Numbered from the stretch's first letter, positions 1 through 6,643 are shown. The stretch: 7,526 bases of DNA from Bryobacteraceae bacterium (GCA_014379815.1 JACMLA010000574.1:1-7526), one strand, 5' to 3'. Notes: a model not told the origin generated them from the sequence alone. Translations and numbers: made by a program.

Positions 1-1308
1 CACCAGGTTGTTGACGATACGAGGGCTGAGAACGCTGTTCAACGCTACCGAGACGTTATGCATGCGGCTTGGCGCAACCTGGAAGTACTCGAGGTAAGGC
101 GCGTTGGCATTGACTACCGCAGCTTGCGTTCCGGTGCCTCCGTAATAACGGCCACTCAGATTGTGGGCGGAGTTGAAGTTGTGATCGATTTTGATGATGC
201 CGTTGTAGCTGTCGTACGTATTGGCGTCAGTTGAGAAGAAATTGTTCACGACAGCCGGGCCGGTACGAATCCGGGCGGGGTAAAAGTTGATGATGCCGCG
301 TGTGACCGGATTCTCCTGAACGTTGAACTGCTGGAGTATCGCGCGCCCTTGTTCCAGCCACGCAGGCGAGAGCGTGGTGACCCCTGTAGCGTTCGCGGCA
401 TCCGCTTTCTGTGTTTCTCCGGTGACGAAAAAGAACGTTTTGTCGCGAATGATCGGACCACCGGCGGAGAACCCGTACTGGTTATTGCGAATCCGGCGTA
501 CTCCAGCTCCGGCTGCGGCAAGAGGCGTATTGGCGGCGAAGTACTCGTTGCGGTTGAAGTAGTACGCACTGCCATGCAACTGGTTTGTGCCGGATTTAAT
601 GACGAGATTGACGATGCCTCCGCCATTGCGACCCATCTCTGCGCTGCCACTAAAGGCGACGGAGAATTGATCGATGGCTTCGACCGGTAGAAGTGTTCCC
701 GCAATGCCCGCAACACCGCCCTGATTCACAGCCGAAGTGTTCTGAAATCCGTCGTTGTTATCGGCACCATCGATCTGATAGTTGTTTCCGCGCGTGCGAT
801 TGCCGTTGACGGAATTGCCCACTGGGTTGACCCCTGCGCTGAGCTTCAGCATCTGCCGGAAGTCGCGCCCGTTCATGGGCAGATCTGATACGGTTTTCGT
901 GTTTACGATACCGGTGAGCGTGGTCGATGTCGTCTCCACCTGAGGGATCGAGGCCATCACATCCACCGTGGCTGCCTGGGAAGCAACGCCAAGACGGAAC
1001 GCCATGTTGGATACCCGGGAGACCACTACTTCCACGTCGCTTTGTTGAGACTGAAATCCTGTCTTGTTGACGGTGACGGTGTAAGGACCAAGTGGCAGAT
1101 CAGGCATGGAAAACTCACCCGAACTGCCGCTGATTGTGGAACGTTTTTGTCCGGTGCCTTTGTTAACTGCCTCTACGATAGCTTCGGAAATAGTTGCGCC
1201 GCTGGCGTCTTCGATTGTGCCGCGGATTTCACCACGAAACGTCTGTGCGCAAAGCGGAGTGATCCCGATTGCGACGCACAGCAAACACATAACTCTTTGT
1301 ATAGTCAT
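1..1308 (-). CDS. Oar-like TonB-dependent receptor with carboxypeptidase-regulatory-like N-terminal domain (partial, C-terminus beyond left edge)
   Basis: This is an uninterrupted reading frame of 436 codons from ATG at 1308 to the window edge, so only the N-terminal part of an outer-membrane receptor is present; relatives are commonly around 1,000 residues or more. Residues 1-22 look like a signal peptide (hydrophobic MCLLCVAIGI core, ending LCAQ). Residues 24-107 read as a carboxypeptidase-regulatory-like beta-sandwich, with GEFSMPDLPLGPYTVTV as its typical edge. A plug-type region follows, with DLPMNGRDF (142-150), NYQIDGADNND (176-186) and GGGIVNLVIKSGTNQLHG (229-246), the sequence style of acidobacterial Oar-like receptors. 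Barrel-like segments such as GGPIIRDKTFFF come next. The family mediates TonB-driven uptake of large substrates or acts in surface adhesion; the substrate cannot be told from this. An AGGGG ribosome-binding-like tract lies 5 nt before the ATG. Family assignment is confident; function is not. Confidence 0.92.
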   Translation of the reverse strand, partial: MTIQRVMCLLCVAIGITPLCAQTFRGEIRGTIEDASGATISEAIVEAVNKGTGQKRSTISGSSGEFSMPDLPLGPYTVTVNKTGFQSQQSDVEVVVSRVSNMAFRLGVASQAATVDVMASIPQVETTSTTLTGIVNTKTVSDLPMNGRDFRQMLKLSAGVNPVGNSVNGNRTRGNNYQIDGADNNDGFQNTSAVNQGGVAGIAGTLLPVEAIDQFSVAFSGSAEMGRNGGGIVNLVIKSGTNQLHGSAYYFNRNEYFAANTPLAAAGAGVRRIRNNQYGFSAGGPIIRDKTFFFVTGETQKADAANATGVTTLSPAWLEQGRAILQQFNVQENPVTRGIINFYPARIRTGPAVVNNFFSTDANTYDSYNGIIKIDHNFNSAHNLSGRYYGGTGTQAAVVNANAPYLEYFQVAPSRMHNVSVALNSVLSPRIVNNLV

Positions 1309-1430
1309 TGAAACCCCTGGTTGTTTTTAACCACGACGTGGGGTTGCGCCTCATAGGGCGCCGTTTCGACTCAGCGAGGAGACGAGTCCGATTGCGGAGA
1401 TAACAGAGAGGTTACCACGCTGACAGCGGT
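1309..1430 (-). promoter_or_regulatory. Leader/intergenic region upstream of the TonB receptor, with two dyads
   Basis: This 122-nt gap separates the receiver-protein stop from the receptor start. It holds an 11-bp dyad CCACG-A-CGTGG at 1331-1341, about 23 nt before the receptor ATG, and a hairpin GCGCC-TCATAG-GGCGC at 1346-1361. Neither is followed by a T tract in the direction of transcription, so they look more like operator or leader structures than a terminator. An AGGGG tract (complement of 1314-1318) is a plausible ribosome-binding site. I could not find a convincing -35/-10 pair, so the receptor may be co-transcribed with the receiver gene or have its own weak promoter. The dyads are seen directly; the regulatory role is inference. 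Confidence 0.35.
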
Positions 1431-1805
1431 CTAATAAGAACCCGAATGACGTTTCAGGATTTGGGGAAGGTTGGTGGAAAATGCGGAGCGCGCCATTACC
1501 ATGTCTGCTCCCGCGTCATGAGCCCTCTGTTTAAGCTCGCCCTGGACGTGAGAAACGAAGGCAATCACGGCAAGTTTGCTGCCATCACTCTTCAACTTGG
1601 AGATCAGATCGATGGGGTCGACCGAGTTGGCATTGAGGTCCACGATGACCAGCAAAGGCGGTTCGGTTACGGCGGACAGCGCGTCCTGTTCTGTTTTGAC
1701 GAACTGCACCTGGAGACCGCTGCGTTTGGCTGCGTCGGCGATCTTAACGATGAAGATGAGATCCTCGACGACGCCGAGCACGCGCTTATTCAACTGAACT
1801 GGCAT
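1431..1805 (-). CDS. Stand-alone atypical receiver (CheY-like) domain protein
   Basis: A 124-residue protein of single-receiver size with no output domain. It keeps the alternating hydrophobic-strand pattern of the fold: VLGVVED (9-15) with acidic E14/D15, LLVIVDLN (51-58) with D56 at the phospho-acceptor position, and AVIAFVSHV (79-87) with S85 at the Thr/Ser switch position. In HDAGADMVMARSAF (96-109) the invariant lysine is replaced, probably by R106, and the usual K-P-F is R-S-A-F. It may therefore be phosphorylated inefficiently or work by binding alone. From memory, unverified, the SHV and RSAF signatures recur in a family of small acidobacterial receiver proteins. The ATG at 1805 is the first start after an in-frame TAA about 40 nt upstream; no clear Shine-Dalgarno sequence precedes it. 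It lies upstream of the TonB receptor on the same strand and diverges from thiE. Partner and role are unknown. Confidence 0.8.
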   Translation of the reverse strand: MPVQLNKRVLGVVEDLIFIVKIADAAKRSGLQVQFVKTEQDALSAVTEPPLLVIVDLNANSVDPIDLISKLKSDGSKLAVIAFVSHVQGELKQRAHDAGADMVMARSAFSTNLPQILKRHSGSY

Positions 1806-1815
1806 AAAAATGTGA

Positions 1816-1855
1816 CCGGAAACCGGACAAGCTCGTTAGGAGCGGAGGCACTCCG
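1816..1855 (-). promoter_or_regulatory. Two small hairpins in the receiver-gene leader
   Basis: CGGAG-GCA-CTCCG (1843-1855) is a perfect 5-bp stem with a 3-nt loop and lies at the predicted transcription start. CCGG-AAA-CCGG (1816-1826) is a perfect 4-bp stem with a 3-nt loop and ends about 10 nt before the ATG, where a ribosome-binding site would normally be. In RNA they would form a short structured leader; in DNA the first could be an operator dyad. The symmetry is seen directly; any regulatory role is inference. Confidence 0.3.
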
Positions 1856-1884
1856 ATAGTACTGATTCCCCATTCTAAAAGCAA
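1856..1884 (-). promoter_or_regulatory. Sigma70-like promoter for the receiver-domain gene
   Basis: Reading the minus strand, TTGCTT (complement of 1879-1884) and TACTAT (complement of 1856-1861) are separated by exactly 17 nt. They match the sigma70 consensus at 3/6 and 4/6 positions. Transcription would begin near 1849, giving a leader of about 43 nt before the ATG at 1805. The spacing and position are good; the hexamers are only moderate. Experimental start sites would decide it. Confidence 0.4.
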
Positions 1885-1951
1885 CAGCGACTCCCTCTGC
1901 GCGAAGGATACTGCGGGCACTATACTGTGGAGGCTGGGAATTGAAACGACT

Positions 1952-2599
1952 TTGTCTCCCGTATACGGCATTCTTGACGGTGCGGTTCTCGCACAGCGGA
2001 ATCTCGACGTTGTTTCTGCCGCTGAAGCTCTGATTGAAGGTGGCATTCGGCTGGTGCAACTTCGGTGGAAGCAGTCTTATACGCGGGAAGTTTACGCCAG
2101 TGCCGTCCAGATTGCACGCCTTTGTCGCGATGCTGATGTTGCGTTCGTGATCAATGACAGAGCCGACGTCGCACGGTTGCTGGACGCGGGTGTACATACC
2201 GGACAGGACGATCTGCCCGTCGCAGCGGTGCGTCAGATTGCAGGATCCGCATGCCTGATTGGGGTCTCAACACATAGTGAGTCGCAATTCACAGAGGCGG
2301 TGCAGACCGAACCTTCGTACATTGCGCTCGGTCCTATCTATGGCACCGTTTCGAAAGATCGGCCCGATCCCATTGTTGGCACGGAGACTCTGGCCAGAGT
2401 GCGCCGGCATTTCGAAGGCCCCGTAGTTGCGATAGGCGGAATCACACGTATTCTCGCCCCTGAGGTGTGGCGTGCCGGGGCCGACTCTGTGGCAGTGATC
2501 GGAGATTTGTACCCCGGCGATGCAACGAAGGCGTCGGTGAGGGAACGAGCCGAGGAATGGATTCAACTCGCGAATGAGCAATGTAGCCGGAGTTTCTGA
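1952..2599 (+). CDS. thiE: Thiamine phosphate synthase (ThiE/TenI family)
   Basis: A 215-residue protein of normal family length. ThiE joins hydroxymethylpyrimidine diphosphate to thiazole phosphate to make thiamine monophosphate in the cytoplasm. The TIM-barrel signatures appear in order: VYGILD (4-9), QLRWK (36-40; family QLRxK), IND (67-69), GVHTGQDD (80-87; family GVHxGQxD), GVSTH (104-108), ALGPIYGT followed by K135, AIGGIT (160-165) and GADSVAVIGDL (176-186). Conservation of these substrate and pyrophosphate residues favours a true ThiE over the regulator TenI. The start is uncertain. No ATG or GTG is available in frame, so I chose TTG at 1952, but the best Shine-Dalgarno (GGAGG, 1929-1933) is 18 nt away. 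It instead fits a TTG at 1941 in another frame that reads MKRLCLP, which suggests either a one-base loss or a poor start. No TPP-riboswitch consensus is seen upstream. The end overlaps the next gene by 26 nt. Confidence 0.9.
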   Translation: MSPVYGILDGAVLAQRNLDVVSAAEALIEGGIRLVQLRWKQSYTREVYASAVQIARLCRDADVAFVINDRADVARLLDAGVHTGQDDLPVAAVRQIAGSACLIGVSTHSESQFTEAVQTEPSYIALGPIYGTVSKDRPDPIVGTETLARVRRHFEGPVVAIGGITRILAPEVWRAGADSVAVIGDLYPGDATKASVRERAEEWIQLANEQCSRSF

Positions 2600-3983
2600 C
2601 GCTTCCGGACAGGCGGGCCTGGTCAAGCGCCTGGGGCTGGTAGACGCAACCACCCTGGTGATGGGCTCGATGATCGGCTCGGGAGTTTTTATCGTTGCGG
2701 CCGATATATCCCGTCAGGTGCAATCGCCCGGGCTCCTGATGATGACGTGGCTCGTGACGGCGCTGCTCACCATCACCGCAGCTTTGAGCTATGGCGAACT
2801 GGCTGCCGCAATGCCTGAGGCTGGCGGCCAGTACGTGTACTTGCGGGAGGCATTCGGTCCCCTGTTTGGCTTCCTTTACGGCTGGACCCTTTTCCTCGTC
2901 ATCCAGACTGGCACCATCGCTGCCGTAGCCGTCGCGTTCGCAAAGTTTACGGGCGTATTTTTCCCCGGCGTGTCGGCAGACAACAAGCTCGTTTCGTTCC
3001 TGAGTACCCAGCAAGCGCTCGCAATTGGCATCCTGGTCCTGCTGACCTGGGTGAACACTCGCGGCGTGAAAACCGGCTCGATTGTGCAGAACATCTTTAC
3101 GGCTGCCAAGACGGTGGCGCTGCTCGGACTGATTGGATTCGGCTTTGCCATAGGCCGGAATGAGGCTGCGATCCTGAGAAACTTTGGGGATAACTTCTGG
3201 GGTGGAGCCAGCTGGAGCGCCGACACAATCCGGCTAGTCGGGGTTGCCATGGTGGGCGCACTTTTCTCGTCAGATGCCTGGAATAATGTGACGTTCACTG
3301 CGGGTGAGACACGGAATCCAAAGCGAAACCTGCCTCTGTCGCTAGCGATTGGCGTGCTGTCGGTTTCGGCTCTCTATCTTGCCTGCAATCTGGTCTACCT
3401 GTACGCTCTGCCGCTGGAGGCAATTCAGAATGCACCCCAGGATCGCGTAGCGACCGCGGTGGCGACGCAGATTTTCGGAGCAGCAGGATCCAGTCTGCTG
3501 GCAGTCGCCATCATGATTTCTACATTCGGCTGTGTGAACGGAATGACTCTGGCCGGCGCCAGAGTTTATTACGCAATGGCTGTCGATGGCCTCTTCTTCC
3601 AGCCTGCCGGCATTCTCGACAAGAAACATCGTGTACCGGTTGTGTCGTTGTGGATGCAGTGTGCCTGGGCTTCTGCTTTGACCCTGACCGGGCGCTATGG
3701 CGATCTGCTCGACTATGTGATCTTCGCAGTTCTGCTGTTCTACATTCTGACCATTGTGGGAGTCTTCGTGCTGCGGCGAAAGCGACCTGACATGGAACGG
3801 CCTTACAAAGCCTTTGGGTATCCTGTGCTGCCGGCTTTGTACATTCTGACTGCTGGACTGATTGAAATCCTGCTGTTACTATACAAGCCAAATTACACAT
3901 GGCCCGGCCTGATCATCGTGCTGCTTGGAATCCCTGTTTTCTTTCTGTGGCGCACCCGGGCTCGCGCTGCAAGAGGTATTTAG
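2574..3983 (+). CDS. APC-superfamily amino acid permease, LAT/SteT-like
   Basis: A 469-residue inner-membrane protein with about 12 hydrophobic segments, the normal LeuT-fold size for the amino acid/polyamine/organocation superfamily. The unwound TM1 substrate motif is GSMIGSGVF (31-39). SYGELAAAMPEAGGQYVYLREAFG (72-95) spans the TM2-TM3 region, TAAKTVALL carries a TM5 lysine (K179), and AWNNVTFTAGETRNPKRNLP (235-254) follows TM6. The last stretch, with its W-N-N and NPKRNLP, resembles the L-type (LAT) and bacterial SteT exchangers, which exchange or import neutral amino acids. The substrate is not readable from sequence. The ATG at 2574 gives the usual short cytoplasmic N-terminus of about 20 residues; it lies inside thiE and has no close Shine-Dalgarno (AGGA at 2553-2556 is 17 nt away), so translation may be coupled to thiE. 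The second permease follows after 1 nt. Family sure, subfamily probable. Confidence 0.92.
   Translation: MSNVAGVSDASGQAGLVKRLGLVDATTLVMGSMIGSGVFIVAADISRQVQSPGLLMMTWLVTALLTITAALSYGELAAAMPEAGGQYVYLREAFGPLFGFLYGWTLFLVIQTGTIAAVAVAFAKFTGVFFPGVSADNKLVSFLSTQQALAIGILVLLTWVNTRGVKTGSIVQNIFTAAKTVALLGLIGFGFAIGRNEAAILRNFGDNFWGGASWSADTIRLVGVAMVGALFSSDAWNNVTFTAGETRNPKRNLPLSLAIGVLSVSALYLACNLVYLYALPLEAIQNAPQDRVATAVATQIFGAAGSSLLAVAIMISTFGCVNGMTLAGARVYYAMAVDGLFFQPAGILDKKHRVPVVSLWMQCAWASALTLTGRYGDLLDYVIFAVLLFYILTIVGVFVLRRKRPDMERPYKAFGYPVLPALYILTAGLIEILLLLYKPNYTWPGLIIVLLGIPVFFLWRTRARAARGI
3972..3976 (+). promoter_or_regulatory. Ribosome-binding site fixing the start of the second permease
   Basis: AGAGG lies inside the end of the preceding permease gene, 8 nt before the ATG at 3985, a near-ideal spacing. 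It favours ATG 3985 over the longer in-frame TTG start at 3925, which would add 20 residues encoded entirely within the upstream gene and lacks such a site. Confidence 0.6.
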
Positions 3984-3984
3984 A

Positions 3985-5460
3985 ATGGCAAGCGTAACAA
4001 AACCGCGGGGCGGTTCGAGTTTATTCGCGACCAAACCACTAAGTCGCATTCTGGCCGAGTCCGAGGGCGAACACAGCCTGAAGCGAACTCTCGGCGCTTC
4101 ACAACTGGTTGCGCTCGGGATAGGGGCCATCATTGGCGCGGGTCTGTTCTCGCTGACCGGGATTGCTGCCGCGAATCATGCCGGACCGGCTATCACTCTG
4201 GCTTTCGTTCTGGCCGCCACAGGATGCGCCTTTGCCGGGCTCTGTTACAGCGAATTTTCCACCATGATCCCGATTGCAGGGAGTGCCTACACGTACTCTT
4301 ACGCGACGATGGGCGAGTTGCTGGCGTGGATCATCGGGTGGGATCTCGTGCTGGAGTATGCGGTGGGCGCCTCAACGGTTGCGGTGAGCTGGTCCGGGTA
4401 CGTGGCGTCGCTAATGAAAGACTTTGGCGTGATCTTGCCTCCCCGGTTGATCGCGTCTCCTTTTCAAGCGATAACACTCGCGGACGGCACGGTCACAACC
4501 GGACTGATCAACCTTCCGGCGATCATCGTCGTCGTTTTGATTTCCTGGCTGCTGATGACAGGCATTCAGGAGTCTGCCAGAGCTAACACGGTTGTTGTGG
4601 TCCTGAAAGTTGCGGTCGTGATTTTGTTCATTATCTTCGGCTGGGCTTACATCGACCCGGCAAACTATGTCCCCTACATACCGGAGTCACAAGGTCCGGG
4701 GCACTTTGGATGGAGCGGTGTCGTACGGGCAGCCGGGGTCGTCTTTTTCGCCTTTATCGGGTTTGACGCTGTTTCTACCGCGGCCCAGGAAACCAAAAAC
4801 CCTCAGAAGCACATGCCGATCGGGATCATAGGCTCTTTGGTGGTCTGCACTCTGCTGTATGTACTTTTCGCACATGTGTTGACGGGTATCGTCAACTACA
4901 AAGAGCTGGACAACGCCGCACCTGTCGCGACCGCAATTGACCGCACCGGCCTGGTCTGGCTGAAAACCGCAATCAAAGTCGCGATCATTGCCGGATACAC
5001 GTCGGTGATTCTGGTGATGCTTCTCGGGCAATCCCGGGTGTTCTACTCGATGTCGCGCGACGGCTTGCTGCCGAGTGTATTTAGCGACATTCATCCCAAG
5101 TGGCGCACTCCGTGGCGCAGCAACATGGTCTTTATGGTGTTTGTTGGGGCGTTCGCGGCATTTGCACCGATTCAGATTGTGGGCGAAATGACCAGCATTG
5201 GAACACTGTTCGCCTTTGTGCTGGTATGCGCGGGTATCCTCGTGATGCGTCGCACGCACCCTGACCTGCCCAGACCCTTCCGGACTCCGTTCGTTCCCTT
5301 CATTCCGATTCTTGGCATTCTGGCCAATCTCTTCCTGATGTTCGGCCTCGGTCTGGAGAACTGGCTCAGACTGTTTGTCTGGTTAATTGTTGGGCTTGGC
5401 GTCTACTTCGGGTACAGCCGTCACAACAGCAAGCTCCGGAACTCACCTGCGACAGATTAG
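3985..5460 (+). CDS. APC-superfamily amino acid permease, CAT/GkApcT (YfnA-like)
   Basis: A 491-residue inner-membrane transporter, about the length of bacterial cationic-amino-acid-transporter (CAT) homologues. It resembles, along its length, my recollection of Geobacillus ApcT: LGIGAIIGAGLF (44-55, TM1 substrate loop), GSAYTYSYATMGELLAWIIG (99-118), WDLVLEYAVGAS (119-130), VLKVAVVILF with K208 at the TM5 position that replaces the sodium site in proton-coupled ApcT, FFAFIGFDAVSTAAQE (254-269) followed by TKNPQKHMPIGII, and the FYSMSRDGLLP and IGTLFAFVLV motifs. By analogy it is probably a proton-driven importer of broad amino acid range, but selectivity is inference. The start at 3985 has a good AGAGG site and follows the upstream stop by one nucleotide, so it is almost certainly co-transcribed and probably coupled to the first permease. 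The two are different subfamilies, not a recent duplication. Confidence 0.93.
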   Translation: MASVTKPRGGSSLFATKPLSRILAESEGEHSLKRTLGASQLVALGIGAIIGAGLFSLTGIAAANHAGPAITLAFVLAATGCAFAGLCYSEFSTMIPIAGSAYTYSYATMGELLAWIIGWDLVLEYAVGASTVAVSWSGYVASLMKDFGVILPPRLIASPFQAITLADGTVTTGLINLPAIIVVVLISWLLMTGIQESARANTVVVVLKVAVVILFIIFGWAYIDPANYVPYIPESQGPGHFGWSGVVRAAGVVFFAFIGFDAVSTAAQETKNPQKHMPIGIIGSLVVCTLLYVLFAHVLTGIVNYKELDNAAPVATAIDRTGLVWLKTAIKVAIIAGYTSVILVMLLGQSRVFYSMSRDGLLPSVFSDIHPKWRTPWRSNMVFMVFVGAFAAFAPIQIVGEMTSIGTLFAFVLVCAGILVMRRTHPDLPRPFRTPFVPFIPILGILANLFLMFGLGLENWLRLFVWLIVGLGVYFGYSRHNSKLRNSPATD

Positions 5461-5474
5461 TCGCAGGGAAACGA

Positions 5475-5510
5475 AAGGAGGGATGGGGTCAAGCTCCACC
5501 ATCCCCCTTC
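5475..5510. terminator. Putative bidirectional terminator hairpin between convergent genes
   Basis: GGGATGG (5480-5486) pairs with CCATCCC (5499-5505) as a perfect 7-bp stem with a 12-nt loop. After one mismatch the stem can extend by AGG/CTT (one G-U pair). It lies between the permease stop (5460) and the last codons of the minus-strand HAF gene, whose stop is inside the loop. On the minus strand the stem is followed by a T-rich TCCTTTCGTTT tract, as in an imperfect intrinsic terminator. On the plus strand the following tract is C-rich, so termination there would be weaker. Structure seen; function inferred. Confidence 0.45.
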
Positions 5511-6613
5511 GACTGCCGCCGGATCCTCCGACCGATGCACAGCAGCAGTAACCCTGTTCCCATCAGAGCCATGGCGCCCGGTTCGGGGACGCTGGCAGGA
5601 ACATTTCCGATCTGAAGTGTTGTGTCAGTAAGGTCGTTGTTGGTCTGCGGAAGTTGGACCGGATCCAGCAGCCACGCTGCCGCCTGACCCTGATACGTCC
5701 CTCCGCCAACTATCTGACCGCTCGCGTTGATCCCGTAGGCGGTGTCCAGCGACCATCCCAGGTTGCTGTCGATCATCGTGTTGAGATCGAGCATCATGCT
5801 TCCGAACCACGCGAAGGCACGGCTTCTTCCCACCGCATCGTAGGAATACCCGACAACAGTACCTGCGTCATTGATGTCGAACGCAGCGCTTGTAGTCCCG
5901 CCAAGGGTTCCAAGGTCACGCAGAGTCCCGTCGTAGAGGGTCGCGTGAAGGTATCCGGCCCTGGTCTGCGCGGAACCGACAATCGTCCCGGAGTTATTCA
6001 GAGCCTGGCCATAGCTGCTGCTGCCCCCGAGGGTACCGATAGCGGTAGTGCCCTCCAGCGCGCTCCACGAGAAAGCGCGGAACGCTCCGCTGGCTGTCTG
6101 CCTGGTTCCGGCAACTTGTCGCTTGTCGTTGATGTCGTAGGCTGCACTCCAAGAGCTGCCAGCCGCTAAATCCACGGTGCCGTTCTGGTCGTTTATAAAG
6201 GCTTGCAGTTTGCCGTTCTGGATTCGTGCCCCGACTATGTCACCTGCTTCGTTGACGCCAAGTCCATAACTCTGCACCGACAGGAGTTCGCTTGCAACTC
6301 CGTCTTTCCACGTAACTGCACGGGCACCAGCGTTCGTGTAAGACGTGCCGACAACCGTACCTGCGCTGTTGATGTCCTCACCCCGCGCCGAGGTTCCCAG
6401 AGCGGAAGGAGCAGCTCCGGGAGTCGTGAAGGCGGCACTGGAGAATACGACGCTGGTTCCATTCGGTGTCGTAGCGTTTCCGATTACCTGACCCACAGCG
6501 TTGACCGCTGCGGCAGTGCTTACACGGCCACCATAACCACCGATGCCTACCACGTTGTACACCGCGGAGGCGTGCAGTGTGCCTGCAGCGAACAAAATGG
6601 AAAGCAATCGCAT
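5489..6613 (-). CDS. Secreted HAF-repeat protein with PEP-CTERM sorting signal
   Basis: From the ATG at 6613 this is a 374-residue exported protein. Residues 1-17 (MRLLSILFAAGTLHASA) form a compact signal peptide with an ASA cleavage site. Seven HAF-type repeats of about 40-48 residues follow, each with a core like DINxxGxVVG: 35-45, 79-89, 118-128, 158-169, 204-213, 244-255 and 292-303. GTLGG appears twice, as in the HAF consensus. The C-terminus is a full PEP-CTERM signal: VPEPG (342-346), a hydrophobic span to about 361, then RRIRR (362-366). Such proteins are processed by exosortase and often end up in the extracellular matrix; the exosortase must be elsewhere in the genome. An in-frame ATG at 6658 would add 15 residues, but it sits at the predicted transcription start and places polar sequence before the signal peptide, so I prefer 6613. 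Neither start has a clear Shine-Dalgarno. Biological role unknown. Confidence 0.85.
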   Translation of the reverse strand: MRLLSILFAAGTLHASAVYNVVGIGGYGGRVSTAAAVNAVGQVIGNATTPNGTSVVFSSAAFTTPGAAPSALGTSARGEDINSAGTVVGTSYTNAGARAVTWKDGVASELLSVQSYGLGVNEAGDIVGARIQNGKLQAFINDQNGTVDLAAGSSWSAAYDINDKRQVAGTRQTASGAFRAFSWSALEGTTAIGTLGGSSSYGQALNNSGTIVGSAQTRAGYLHATLYDGTLRDLGTLGGTTSAAFDINDAGTVVGYSYDAVGRSRAFAWFGSMMLDLNTMIDSNLGWSLDTAYGINASGQIVGGGTYQGQAAAWLLDPVQLPQTNNDLTDTTLQIGNVPASVPEPGAMALMGTGLLLLCIGRRIRRQSKGDGGA

Positions 6614-6643
6614 CTGGGAGGAGTATGCCAGTTGTCGCTGCCT

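Noticed and set aside
246..716. 156-residue minus-strand frame inside the TonB receptor, and plus-strand frames at 323-690
   Set aside because: These are out of frame with a continuous, motif-rich receptor reading frame covering 1-1308; their translations are low-complexity and match nothing I know.
1346..1361. Intrinsic terminator after the receiver gene
   Set aside because: The hairpin is not followed by a T tract in the direction of transcription.
1446..1859. 137-residue plus-strand frame opposite the receiver gene
   Set aside because: It is antisense to a recognisable receiver domain and has no recognisable motif of its own.
1919..1926. TATACT as a -10 element for thiE
   Set aside because: It would put the transcription start on top of the GGAGG site, and there is no -35 match 16-18 nt upstream.
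1806..1951. TPP riboswitch upstream of thiE
   Set aside because: I looked for the conserved CTGAGA and ACCTGAT-type blocks and neither is present, and the spacer is shorter than a riboswitch plus expression platform would usually need.
3925..3984. Longer TTG start for the second permease
   Set aside because: It would add 20 residues encoded within the upstream gene; ATG 3985 has a well-spaced AGAGG and gives the usual N-terminus.
2574..5460. Tandem gene duplication of the two permeases
   Set aside because: Their TM1, TM3 and TM6 motifs differ clearly and belong to different APC subfamilies.
5654..6169. 171-residue plus-strand frame opposite the HAF gene
   Set aside because: It mirrors the HAF repeats from the antisense strand and contains no independent motif.
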